From: DASXTK01 sp036505485
Lineage (GTDB): Bacteria > Actinomycetota > Acidimicrobiia > Acidimicrobiales > VFJN01
Assembly: GCA_036505485.1 (NCBI GenBank)
Contig: DASXTK010000047.1
Span: 1 to 19,654 of the forward strand
Reading direction: 5' to 3'
DNA length: 19,654 nucleotides
The notes beneath the pieces were generated by a model that did not search any database, was not told the origin of the DNA, and worked only from the letters and a program-made list of their open reading frames with translations. Positions 6,734 to 14,731 of the stretch are shown one piece after another (within the stretch, counting starts at the first letter, position 1; each line of letters opens with the position of its first letter). The position numbers and the translations under genes are program-made.

Positions 6734-9700
6734 GCCGCGCTCCCCACCTTCACCGGATCATTGTCCGAACCGTCGTCCAGCAGAGCGTTGGGGCGTAGGC
6801 CGAGCGCCGTGCGCAGCTGATCCGGGGTGAGGTCGCCTACGGAGCTGCTGGCCGGCAGGACGAGGTCGGCGATGCGGCGCTTGCCCGCCACCACCTCTTC
6901 GACCTGCTCGTCGACAGTGCCGGGGCAGACCAGGCGATGGCTGACGACGGTGTTGACCTGCCCGATCCGCCATGCCCGGTCCCGGGCCTGGTCCTCGACC
7001 GCGGGGTTCCACCAGCGGTCGTAGAGCACGACGTGGCTGGCGGCGGTGAGGTTGAGGCCCGAGCCGCCGGCCTTGATGGACAGCACTAGGGCGCCGGGGC
7101 CGGTTCCCTCCTGGAACTCTCGCACCAGGCGATCCCGTACACCCCGTGAGAGACCACCGTGGTAGCAGGCGATCGGCAGGCCGGTGAAGGCGGTCAGGTG
7201 GGTGGCGAGACGCTCCCCCCAGCGGGCGAAGTGGGTGAAGATAAGCATCCGCTCGCCGGCGGCGAACACCGTCTCGACCAGCTCCTCCAGCCGGGTCAGC
7301 TTGCCCGAGCGGCCCTCGAGCGGTCCCTCGTCGTCGTCGAGGTAGGCCGCGGGGTGGTCGCAGATCTGCTTGAGCGCAGTGATGGCGGCCAGGACGTGAC
7401 CGGTCCGCCCGCCGGGATCGTCCGGATCGAGCTTGACTCCGAGAAGGTTGTCGAGCACGGCCTGGTACAGCCCGACCTGCTCGGTCGTCATTCCGCAATG
7501 GTCGAGCTCATCGATCTTGTCGGGCAGCTCGGCGGCGATCTCAGGCTCGGACTTGGTACGCCGGAACACCAGGAGCCCGTTGAGGGCGCGGAGGGCGGCT
7601 TCGCCGGGGGCGACGTCCTTGCCCTTGGTCTCGGAGAGCTGAGCGACGAAGGCGTTGCGCGGCCCGACCAACCCGGGGTTGGCGAAGTCCAAGATGGACC
7701 ACAGGTCGCCGAGGCCGTTCTCGATCGGGGTCCCGGTGAGAGCCAGGCGGGACCGGGCCGGGATGCGGCGGAGCTCGCGAGCGGCCTCACTGGTGGGGTT
7801 CTTGATGGCCTGGGCCTCGTCGAGGACGACCCGCCGCCAGTCGAAGGCCTCGAGCGCCTCGACGTCGCGGACCGCGGTGGCATAGGTGGTGAGGACGATG
7901 TCCGCATCGCCCACGAACCCGGGCAGCTCATCGGCACCGGCTCGACCGGGGCCGTGGTGCACGTGGACACGTAGGGCGGGGGTGAAGCGCTCCGCCTCGG
8001 CGTCCCAGTTGCCCAGGACGGCGGGAGGAGCGATGACGAGGACCGGTCCGTCGCCGCGGGTGGCCAGTAGATGGGCCAGCACGGTCGGCGTCTTGCCGAG
8101 GCCCATGTCCATGGCCAGGCAGCCGCCCAGACCGACCCGGTCGAGGAAGGCGAGCCAACCCCGCGCCTCGGCCTGGTAGGAGCGAAGCTCGCCCTCGAAT
8201 CCCTCGGGTGCGACGAGCGGACCCGGCGGATCGCTGGAGGCGCCGCGCACGAGGTCGACGGCCCAGCCGCTGCCGTCGACGACCGCCGATCCGCCCAGCG
8301 AGTTGTCCTCGAGACCGACGGCGTGGCGTAGGAGCTCGGCTCCGCTCAGCTCGGTCGTCGTTGCATGTTGGGTGAGGGCCTGGGCCGCAGCATCGAGGTC
8401 GGCTCGGTCCAGCTCGACCCAGCGGCCCTTGGCGTGGACCAGCGGGCGGGCCTGCGCGGCCAGACGGGCGATCTCCGGGAGGTCCAGCTCGACATCGTCG
8501 AACAGCACCGACCAGCGAACCTGCGAGAGCTGGTGCGGTCCCACCTTGGACGGGCCCGAGTCGCCACCGGCGGCCTCGATGCGCAGTCGGGGGGCGAGCC
8601 GGCTCGTCGAGGCCACCGGGACCCGGACCTGGAAGCCGGCGGCGACGAGCACGGGTCCGGTCTTGGTCATGAGGTCCCACGCCTCGTCGGCGGTGAGCAC
8701 GACCTGGCCCCGCCGGCTGGTGCGGCCGAGCGAGGGGAGGAGACGTCCCAGACGATTGAGCTCGGCTTCGATCTGCTGGGCCTTGGCTCCGTTGGCCGCC
8801 GCGAGAGCCCGTCGGATCGGTTGGGGCTGGCGTCCGACCCCGGTGGTGCTCACCGACAGGAGCCAGCCGCCGTCGGCTTCCGGAGGATCTAGCCGAACCG
8901 TCAGGCGAACGTCGTCGTCGGCCAGGACCGGTGCCGCCCACTTCTGGAGGTCGTCGGCCATCTGGCTGGCCGGACCCTGCGCTGCAGCGAACGGAGTGCC
9001 GTCCAGCCCGGCAAGGACAGCTTCGGACAGGTCACGACGGTTGCGTGCGACCGGAGGCGTCGCGGCGGTGACCAGGCGGGCCGCTCCAGCGCGGCAGACG
9101 GCGTCGACGACGGCTCCGAGCACGGCCCGGCACAGCCGCTCCGGGCGGGCCGACTTGTCGAGGGCCTTGACCGGGCCGGGCATGCGGGAGGCCAGGGCCT
9201 TGAGCCGCCGCTTGTCGAGGGCCGCCGGCGCCCACTCCACGGCATAGGTCGGGTTGCGCTGCTTGCCGCCTTTGCCCGAGCTGACCCGGCGTAGGGTCGG
9301 CACCATGCGGCCCTGGGCCACGAGCTCGGTGGCCCAGGCGGCCACCTCGCCCAGCCACTGCACGCTCGGCGCGGCCTCGATCGCCAGCTGCCCGGCGCCC
9401 ACGCCGACCAGCCAGCCGAGGGTCTCGGCCAGGGGAGCGGTGACCGAGGCGGCCCGGTCGCTCGAGGGCAGGGGCACGCCCTTGTGCTTCGTCCATTCGA
9501 TGGCCCCGGCTCCGGCCTTGTCGATCAGTTGATCGAGCTCGTCTCGGGGAGCGGGCCGCAGTCGCGGGTTGCCCGCCCACACCACCAGCCGGTCGGTGGC
9601 CCACGACGCCTGCAACGCCGCCGTGGTCCGATGGTCGCCGTCCTGGTCCCTGTCGTTTCGGGCGTCCAGCTCCTCGTACCCGAAGCCGAACTCCTCGTCG

Positions 9701-10065
9701 TCGAACTCCTCGTCCTCCTCGTCGAGGGGCTCAGGGAACTCGTCGGGGCTGAAGCGGCGCAGGGCCGCGACCAGCTGGTCCCGCTCGGCGGACAGGTCGG
9801 CGAGGGCCTGGGCCCGCTCGTCGCGGTCCGAGCGCGCCACAGTGTCGAGCCATTCCTCGGTCTCGGCGAGGAGGCTCCGCAGAGTCGCCTCCCACTGCTC
9901 GGGGTCGGCCTCCAGCAGCGCCAGCTCGTCAGGCGCGCTCTCTCCGGCGACCTCCGAGGCGACCAGCGCTTCAAAGGTGGTTTGGTCCAGTCTCAATCTC
10001 CGTGTTGGTTCGATGCCCAGGGCCTCCGCCGGTTTCCGGGGCCAGCTGGCCGGACGAGGCATCAC
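6730..10065 (-). CDS. Snf2-family DEAD/DEAH-box helicase with DUF3670-like region
   Basis: The 1111-residue ATPase probably translocates on double-stranded DNA to remodel or repair protein-DNA complexes. The first 550 or so residues hold an acidic low-complexity stretch (about 110-130, DEEDEEFDDEEFGFGYEEL) and the region that precedes Snf2 cores in many actinobacterial homologues (SNF2 helicase-associated, PF12419/DUF3670-like). The core has Walker A DMGLGKTPT (Lys658), motif II DEAQ (749-752), motif III LALTGTPIEN, and in the C-terminal lobe GGSGLNLTAASHVVLYDRWW and QARDRAWRIGQ with the arginine finger. All are intact. Translation can begin at GTG 10065 or the next codon, ATG 10062; neither has a good ribosome-binding site. 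A 94-aa gene is coupled to its 3' end. Confidence 0.93.
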   Translation of the reverse strand: MMPRPASWPRKPAEALGIEPTRRLRLDQTTFEALVASEVAGESAPDELALLEADPEQWEATLRSLLAETEEWLDTVARSDRDERAQALADLSAERDQLVAALRRFSPDEFPEPLDEEDEEFDDEEFGFGYEELDARNDRDQDGDHRTTAALQASWATDRLVVWAGNPRLRPAPRDELDQLIDKAGAGAIEWTKHKGVPLPSSDRAASVTAPLAETLGWLVGVGAGQLAIEAAPSVQWLGEVAAWATELVAQGRMVPTLRRVSSGKGGKQRNPTYAVEWAPAALDKRRLKALASRMPGPVKALDKSARPERLCRAVLGAVVDAVCRAGAARLVTAATPPVARNRRDLSEAVLAGLDGTPFAAAQGPASQMADDLQKWAAPVLADDDVRLTVRLDPPEADGGWLLSVSTTGVGRQPQPIRRALAAANGAKAQQIEAELNRLGRLLPSLGRTSRRGQVVLTADEAWDLMTKTGPVLVAAGFQVRVPVASTSRLAPRLRIEAAGGDSGPSKVGPHQLSQVRWSVLFDDVELDLPEIARLAAQARPLVHAKGRWVELDRADLDAAAQALTQHATTTELSGAELLRHAVGLEDNSLGGSAVVDGSGWAVDLVRGASSDPPGPLVAPEGFEGELRSYQAEARGWLAFLDRVGLGGCLAMDMGLGKTPTVLAHLLATRGDGPVLVIAPPAVLGNWDAEAERFTPALRVHVHHGPGRAGADELPGFVGDADIVLTTYATAVRDVEALEAFDWRRVVLDEAQAIKNPTSEAARELRRIPARSRLALTGTPIENGLGDLWSILDFANPGLVGPRNAFVAQLSETKGKDVAPGEAALRALNGLLVFRRTKSEPEIAAELPDKIDELDHCGMTTEQVGLYQAVLDNLLGVKLDPDDPGGRTGHVLAAITALKQICDHPAAYLDDDEGPLEGRSGKLTRLEELVETVFAAGERMLIFTHFARWGERLATHLTAFTGLPIACYHGGLSRGVRDRLVREFQEGTGPGALVLSIKAGGSGLNLTAASHVVLYDRWWNPAVEDQARDRAWRIGQVNTVVSHRLVCPGTVDEQVEEVVAGKRRIADLVLPASSSVGDLTPDQLRTALGLRPNALLDDGSDNDPVKVGSAA

Positions 10066-10101
10066 CGGGTGGCCATCAACCCGAGGGGACAGCCACCCGG
10101 C

Positions 10102-10107
10102 ATTCTA
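10102..10107 (-). promoter_or_regulatory. Candidate -10 box for the helicase gene
   Basis: On the minus strand TAGAAT lies 36 bp before the helicase GTG, in the only A/T-rich spot of the 90-bp gap after the lipase. The best -35 at 17-bp spacing is GTCGTT, a poor match, so this is tentative. Confidence 0.3.
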
Positions 10108-10155
10108 TGGCGAACGCAGCACGGAACGACCACACCGGCCCGCGCTCAGGATGGA

Positions 10156-11414
10156 TCAGCAGTTCGACGTGCCCGGATCCCCGGCGAACCGACCCTCGAT
10201 GAACTGGTTGACGTCGGCGTTGCCCCGGTAGACGAGGTTGATGTGGCGGATGAGTCCGGTCGCACCACCGGTGTCGTAAGTCCGCCACGTGACCTGAACG
10301 TTCTGTGAGCAGGAGGCGTTGCGCAGCGTCTCGGCCTGAGGGAAGGCGACCAGTCCGTCCTGGGTCTCGTGGTACTGGAAGACCGGGACCGTGATCGGCT
10401 GGGCCCCCAACGTGTTCTCGCCGAGACGAGCCAGCCAGGCCGCATCGAACGGGCTCGTGGTCACGTAGTCGAAGATGCTGTGGCGGCGTAGTCGAGGATG
10501 AGGTCCAGGGTGCACACCTCGCTGTTCATCCGGGCGATCTCGGCCCGCCCGGTGTCGTTCAGATGCGACTCGAGCGACAGATCGGGATACGCGTTGTCCT
10601 GCCCCACGAGGGAGTACACGAAGAAGCCGAAGCCATCCTTGGCCTCGAGCGGAACCCCCACCTGGATGAGATCCGCCGGCACGCCGCCGCCGACCACGCC
10701 GACGAGGTGCAGTTCCGGGGCGTAGGCCGGCTGCAGCTGGCCAGCCCACATGGCCGCGCCTCCGCCCTGCGAGTACCCCCGGACGACCACAGGCGCGGTG
10801 GCCGACAGTCCGGCCTCGGGCAGGCGCTCGGCGGCGCGGACCGCGTCGAGCAGGGCGTTGCCCATGGAGGTCCCGATCATGTAGGTGGTGGTGGGGTCGG
10901 GGTGGTAGCCCTCGTAGTCGGTGACGGCCACGGCGTAGCCCCGCCGCAACATGTCGTTGACGGCCGGCTGCTCGTAGAACCCGCCGGCCTTGATCATCAG
11001 CGAGGGAGCGCAGCGGAAGGCCGGGCCGTGGGTGCCGGGCCCGAATCCGATGATCGGAGCGGCGGTCGGGTCGACGCCCTCGGGAACGAGGACCGTCCCG
11101 GTGACCGCGTTGGGCTGGCCGAGGACGTTGGTGGACAGGTACATGACTGTCCAGGCGTCGGCCAGGGCCTGGGCCGACGGCGGGCCCGCGAACGACGGAC
11201 GGGCGCGGATGATGTCGCCCGGTGCGCCAGCTGGCAGCGGATCGGGCGGTACGTAGAAATCGTCGTCCGGCGACGCCTGCGCCGCCGACTGGGCTGTGGC
11301 GTCGGTGGCGACGATCCCAGCCGCCCCGGAGCTACTTCCCCGCACCACCAGCACGACGAGCAAGAGGACCATAGAGAGGGCACCCAGTGCCCACGCGCGA
11401 GTTCGATTCGACAC
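10156..11414 (-). pseudogene. Secretory lipase (LIP family), broken by a frameshift
   Basis: Translation starts at GTG 11414, with GGAGG 9 nt upstream. An N-terminal hydrophobic segment (ALGALSMVLLLVVLVVRG) marks it for export. The alpha/beta-hydrolase of the secretory lipase family (PF03583) follows, with nucleophile Ser215 in GYSQGG. Near base 10482 the frame changes: the first frame ends after LDYAATASSTT at 10461, while the next continues SIFDYVTTSPFDAAWLARLG to a stop at 10156. Restoring one C (GCCGCC to GCCGCCC on the coding strand) gives DYAAHSIFDYV and a protein of about 419 aa, normal for the family. The catalytic Asp (10357-10359, in ETQDGLV) and His (10243-10245, in IRHINLV) both lie beyond the break, so the truncated product could not be active. 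Sequencing error or real mutation cannot be told apart here. Confidence 0.85.
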
Positions 11415-11435
11415 TTTCAGACCTCCAGGAAGGAG

Positions 11436-11465
11436 CGGACCCCCGCCAGCGCTGGCGGGGGTCCG
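11436..11465. terminator. Perfect 30-bp palindrome between secreted-protein and lipase genes
   Basis: Two 15-nt arms, CGGACCCCCGCCAGC and its exact complement, meet with no spacer. The hairpin would be extremely GC-rich and lies 24 bp beyond the stop of the upstream gene and about 22 bp before the lipase start. It lacks a U-run. It may be an intrinsic-like terminator, an attenuator that lowers lipase expression relative to its neighbour, or an mRNA stabiliser. Confidence 0.6.
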
Positions 11466-11488
11466 GCTCGGAACGACCTTCGCTCGGG

Positions 11489-12745
11489 CTAGCTCGCCGC
11501 GGTGAGGGTCATGTCGATGGTGTTGCCCGGACCTGCGGTGAACAGGCTGATGATGTCGCCGAAGCCTCCGCAGTTCGCCGCGACAAGAGGCGGCAGCGTG
11601 TAGGTGCCGACGAGCCTTCCGCCCTGCAGCGGGTTGAAGACCTCGTCTGCCGGTGTCGCCAGGTCGATGACGGCCGGGGTGGTCGTCTTGCAATCGGGAC
11701 CACCGCCGATCGGCAGGATCCCGAACAGATTGACGCTCGTCAGCTTCACGAACATCTCTGAGTGCGACGTGAGCTTGCCGTCCTTCAAGGCACCCGTGGT
11801 CTTGCCCACCTGCACGAACTCGATCGCGGCGGTGGTCGGCAGGATCCCCAGGATCGTGAAGCTTCCGCTAGTGGGATTGAGCGTCAGGTCAGAGCTATGG
11901 GTGCCGGTCGCCAGGTTGAAGTCCGCTTCGATGCCACCATTGAGGGGAACGTCCCCGTTCGCGGCCTGGATGTGAGAAGTCCCGGCCAGGTCGAACGAGA
12001 AGTGCAGGCCCTGCGGGGTGGTCGTGGTGGTCGTCGGCCGCGTGGTCGAGGTCGTGGTCGTCGGCCGGGTGGTCGACGTGGTGGACCCCGGTGTGCTGGT
12101 CGTCGTGGTCCCACCACCGCCCTTGATCTGGAACGTGTGCAGGACGTTGCTCTGGCCCGGGGCCAGCGTGCACTGCGAGTCGAAGGTGCCCAGCCCGGTC
12201 GGGTTGCCGTTGGCATCCTTCGGGGTGATGGTCAGCACCAGATCGTTGACCGTGATCGTGCCCGTGCCCACCTGCGACTGGGTGAACGTCAGCGACGGCG
12301 TCGGACCGTTGGCGTTCACGTCGAAGGGTCCGGCGGTGGCCGGGATCGGAGCCTGCGGGATGGTCAGGTCCACCACGAGTGGCAGTTCCAGGGTCGGTAC
12401 CGACAGATGCGCGTCGGCCTTCACCGTGCCCTCGAGCGTGGTGGCGCCGACCGTCCTGAGCCCGGCCCGTGCGCCCTCGTTGACGGTCGCCACCGAGTGG
12501 ATCTGGAAGGCGCCTGTGGGCACCCCGACCTGGATCTCCGACGGGATGTCGGAGTTGATCTGCACGGTCATCGGCTGGGCGCCGATGAGCGGGAACACGC
12601 AGCTGTACTCCAACGTGAGGGACACCGGTGTGGCTGCTGCCGTACCGCCCCCCGACACGATCGCCGTGATGCCGGCCACCAGACCGGCGATGGCGATCGC
12701 GGCTATGGCCGACGTGCGCCGGCTCCTCTTTCTCATTGCACTCAT
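11489..12745 (-). CDS. Secreted two-domain protein (DUF6801-like) with Thr/Pro linker
   Basis: The start is set at ATG 12745 because GGGGGAG sits 8 nt upstream and the protein then begins with a normal signal peptide (MSAMRKRSRRTSAIAAIAIA, cleavage after about residue 37). The product is 418 aa. Residues about 38-205 form a beta-rich domain starting LEYSCVFPLIGAQPMTVQI, which resembles DUF6801 of actinobacterial surface proteins. A Thr/Ser/Pro linker at about 212-245 contains a 9-residue tandem repeat. A second beta-rich domain (about 247-418) includes NPTSGSFTILGILPTTAAIE and ends in ISLFTAGPGNTIDMTLTAAS. Cysteines are few and paired, as expected outside the cell. The lipase gene follows on the same strand. 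It is probably a cell-surface or envelope protein; no enzymatic motif is seen. Confidence 0.85.
   Translation of the reverse strand: MSAMRKRSRRTSAIAAIAIAGLVAGITAIVSGGGTAAATPVSLTLEYSCVFPLIGAQPMTVQINSDIPSEIQVGVPTGAFQIHSVATVNEGARAGLRTVGATTLEGTVKADAHLSVPTLELPLVVDLTIPQAPIPATAGPFDVNANGPTPSLTFTQSQVGTGTITVNDLVLTITPKDANGNPTGLGTFDSQCTLAPGQSNVLHTFQIKGGGGTTTTSTPGSTTSTTRPTTTTSTTRPTTTTTTPQGLHFSFDLAGTSHIQAANGDVPLNGGIEADFNLATGTHSSDLTLNPTSGSFTILGILPTTAAIEFVQVGKTTGALKDGKLTSHSEMFVKLTSVNLFGILPIGGGPDCKTTTPAVIDLATPADEVFNPLQGGRLVGTYTLPPLVAANCGGFGDIISLFTAGPGNTIDMTLTAAS
12027..12080. repeat. 27-bp tandem repeat (two copies) in the Thr/Pro linker
   Basis: GTGGTCGTCGGCCG occurs at 12027 and again at 12054, the start of two near-identical 27-bp units that encode the nine-residue repeat TTSTTRPTT. 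It is a coding repeat that probably varies in copy number between strains. Confidence 0.75.
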
Positions 12746-12783
12746 GGGTTGGTCTCCCCCCGGATGCTGTTCGTGGGTCAACA

Positions 12784-12813
12784 ACATAAGTGTTTACCGA
12801 CGCAGGGGTCAAT
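12784..12813 (-). promoter_or_regulatory. Sigma-70-type promoter of the secreted-protein gene
   Basis: On the minus strand TTGACC (12808-12813) and TATGTT (12784-12789) are separated by 18 bp and lie about 40-70 bp before the ATG at 12745, with the start of transcription expected near 12777. This is the clearest housekeeping promoter in the window and sits in a locally A/T-rich stretch. Confidence 0.6.
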
Positions 12814-12849
12814 AGTGAGGAGATAGACGGCGTTATCCCATGCAGCGCA

Positions 12850-12874
12850 GTCAGTATCTATAACGTATACTGAC
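12850..12874. promoter_or_regulatory. 8-9-8 inverted repeat overlapping a TATA-rich site upstream of the sensor gene
   Basis: GTCAGTAT (12850-12857) and ATACTGAC (12867-12874) are perfect complements around the 9-bp spacer CTATAACGT. The site lies 36 bp before the ATG at 12911 and contains two -10-like hexamers for that direction, TATAAC (12859) and TATACT (12866), without a good -35. This looks like an activator or repressor site placed over a promoter, and it stands out in this GC-rich DNA. Confidence 0.5.
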
Positions 12875-12910
12875 CTCTCTGGGACACGCCGGCGACGAGG
12901 GGGAACCGGC

Positions 12911-14731
12911 ATGGAGGAACTCGTGCGACGGGTTCGCACGCTGCTGAGGGATCAGGCGAGCCGCCGATCGCCAGCGGTTCGGGTGTGCCGCTGGATCGCG
13001 GGACCGCGGGACTTCGACGGCATCTTCTCCCGCACGGCCCGCCTCGTCGGGGTCCTCTACGTGGCGGTCACGGTCCCCTTGCTGGTTGGACTCAGCGCGC
13101 TGCTGTCCGGCCGGGTGCCCTACGTCTTCATGTTCGCGGTGTTCCCGATCGTGGTCTACGCGCTGCCTTGCTTCGCGCTGGTCTGGACGGCGCTGGTGCG
13201 CGCGCCGTCGACGGCGCAGGACCGGCGCTGGTACTCGCTGTGGCATGGCGGCATGGTCGTGATCTGCCTCACCGGGGTGGGGATGGTGCTCGGGCTCGCC
13301 ACCGGTTCCCGGATCGCCAACCCGCTGGGCATCCCTGCGGTCCTCGCCATCGCCGTGCTGCTCAACGGTGGGATCGTTGGCTTGACCCGTAGCCGGTCGG
13401 GCCAACGGGCCGTGTCCGTCGACATGATCGAGGCCGCGATGGCCGTCATCGCTGTCGCCGCGCCGGCGGTCCTGATCTGGGGCCAGAGCATCGTGAACGC
13501 CGAGGAGGCCTGGTACACGGTCCCTTCCGGACTCTCCGTCATCGGGATGATGTTCGGGATCTACTGGGCCGTGGCCCTCGTCGTGCGTCTCGGCCCCAAC
13601 GCCGGCCCCCTCGAGATCTGTGGGCTCGGCATCACCGTGATCGGCGCGGCCAACGCCATCGCCCAGGTGGCCCAGGGGATCTCCGGATTCACGCTGCCGG
13701 CACCGCCGCTCATGGCCCTGCACGTCGCCTGTTCGAGCTTGTTCTTCGTCGTGCCCCTCTACCTGCGCTGGGCCCCGCTGCCCGGGCTGGATCGGTTCCC
13801 CCCGCAAGGTCAGATCCGGGCCCGATCCCTGGCCACCGCCATCACCCTGATAGCACTGCCGGTGCTGCTCGTCGCCAACGTCGCAGTCGACGGGCACACC
13901 GCCTGGGCCGCGCCGTTCTCGCTGGGGGTCGTCTCCGTGTTGCTGGCGTTGGCCGGGCTGCGGCAGCTGGCCGGCAACCGCGAGACCCGAGATCTCTACG
14001 CCCAGGTCGAAGAGGCCTCTGACCAGCGGCGTCGGCTGCTGGCCCAGCTCATGTTGGGGGTAGACGAGGACCGCCACCGGGTGGCCCGGCAGCTCTACGA
14101 GCAATCCATCTCGGCCTACACGCTCGTGGCCTCGCTCCTGGGCACCTATGGGGCCTCGGGCCCCGGGAGCCCCTCGCTGGCCGGAGCCACCAAGGTGGTG
14201 CGGGACAACATCGCCCGCCAGGCCGCGTCGCGCCGTGAGCTCATGCTCGCCATCAAGCCGGTGGAGAAGGACCGCAACAGCACGACCAGGACCCTGGCCG
14301 CACCGATCCGGGCCTACCTGGAGACCCTCTACGAGGACCATCCGGCGCCTCGCCTGGTGCTCAGGATGGACCCCGACCCCGACTTCGCCCTCGACTGGTC
14401 GACCGAGACCATCGTGCTGCGGATCGTGCAGGAGGCGCTGTGCAATGTGTGGCGGCACAGCGAAGCCACCGAGGTCGACATCACGGTCGACATCCTCAGC
14501 GGGACCATCAGCCTGTCGATCACCGACAACGGCATCGGCTTCGATCCGGCCGCCACCGTCTACGGGTCGGGCGTCACCGCCATGCGGGCCATCGCGGCGT
14601 TGCTCGGTGGGGGCATCGACATCGACAGCGCCCCGGGAGCAGGCACGACGATCGTGGCCCGGCTGGGCAGCGAGCGCGTCGATCCGCCGCCACCCCACCT
14701 CCAGCTGCTCTCCAACGTCGAACCGACCTAG
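12911..14731 (+). CDS. Membrane sensor histidine kinase homologue with Tyr in place of the phospho-acceptor His
   Basis: The 606-residue protein has about eight membrane segments between residues 45 and 355 (LYVAVTVPLLVGLSALLSG, MVVICLTGVGMVLGLATG, AVIAVAAPAVLIWGQ, VLLVANVAVDG and others). A linker helix and a HisKA_3-like segment follow. Where NarL-type kinases have R-x-x-x-L-H-(D/E), this protein reads DRHRVARQLYEQSISAY: Tyr396 replaces His, and Glu397 keeps the acidic neighbour. The ATPase domain looks complete: N-box IVQEALCNVWRHS (Glu508, Asn512), G1 box ITDNGIGFDP, and a G2 region with GSGVTAMRAIAALLGGG. It probably still binds ATP but cannot use the normal His. No response regulator gene lies next to it. 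The stop overlaps the convergent polymerase gene by CTAG. Confidence 0.9.
   Translation: MEELVRRVRTLLRDQASRRSPAVRVCRWIAGPRDFDGIFSRTARLVGVLYVAVTVPLLVGLSALLSGRVPYVFMFAVFPIVVYALPCFALVWTALVRAPSTAQDRRWYSLWHGGMVVICLTGVGMVLGLATGSRIANPLGIPAVLAIAVLLNGGIVGLTRSRSGQRAVSVDMIEAAMAVIAVAAPAVLIWGQSIVNAEEAWYTVPSGLSVIGMMFGIYWAVALVVRLGPNAGPLEICGLGITVIGAANAIAQVAQGISGFTLPAPPLMALHVACSSLFFVVPLYLRWAPLPGLDRFPPQGQIRARSLATAITLIALPVLLVANVAVDGHTAWAAPFSLGVVSVLLALAGLRQLAGNRETRDLYAQVEEASDQRRRLLAQLMLGVDEDRHRVARQLYEQSISAYTLVASLLGTYGASGPGSPSLAGATKVVRDNIARQAASRRELMLAIKPVEKDRNSTTRTLAAPIRAYLETLYEDHPAPRLVLRMDPDPDFALDWSTETIVLRIVQEALCNVWRHSEATEVDITVDILSGTISLSITDNGIGFDPAATVYGSGVTAMRAIAALLGGGIDIDSAPGAGTTIVARLGSERVDPPPPHLQLLSNVEPT

Noticed and set aside
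6068..6820. 250-aa plus-strand frame
   Set aside because: Covers two small minus-strand genes that have ribosome-binding sites and sensible overlaps; the plus frame has neither.
6449..10065. Possible DISARM-like or other helicase-based defence system
   Set aside because: No methyltransferase, phospholipase-D protein, nuclease or DUF1998 gene is nearby; the helicase alone does not support a defence call.
12018..12090. CRISPR-like or regulatory direct repeats
   Set aside because: The repeat encodes the Thr/Pro linker of the secreted protein and has no spacers.
11762..12826. 354-aa plus-strand frame
   Set aside because: Antisense to the secreted protein, Arg/Gly-rich and featureless.
12851..14698. 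615-aa minus-strand frame opposite the 606-aa sensor
   Set aside because: Repetitive Gly/His/Asp/Arg-rich translation with no domain; an antisense shadow.
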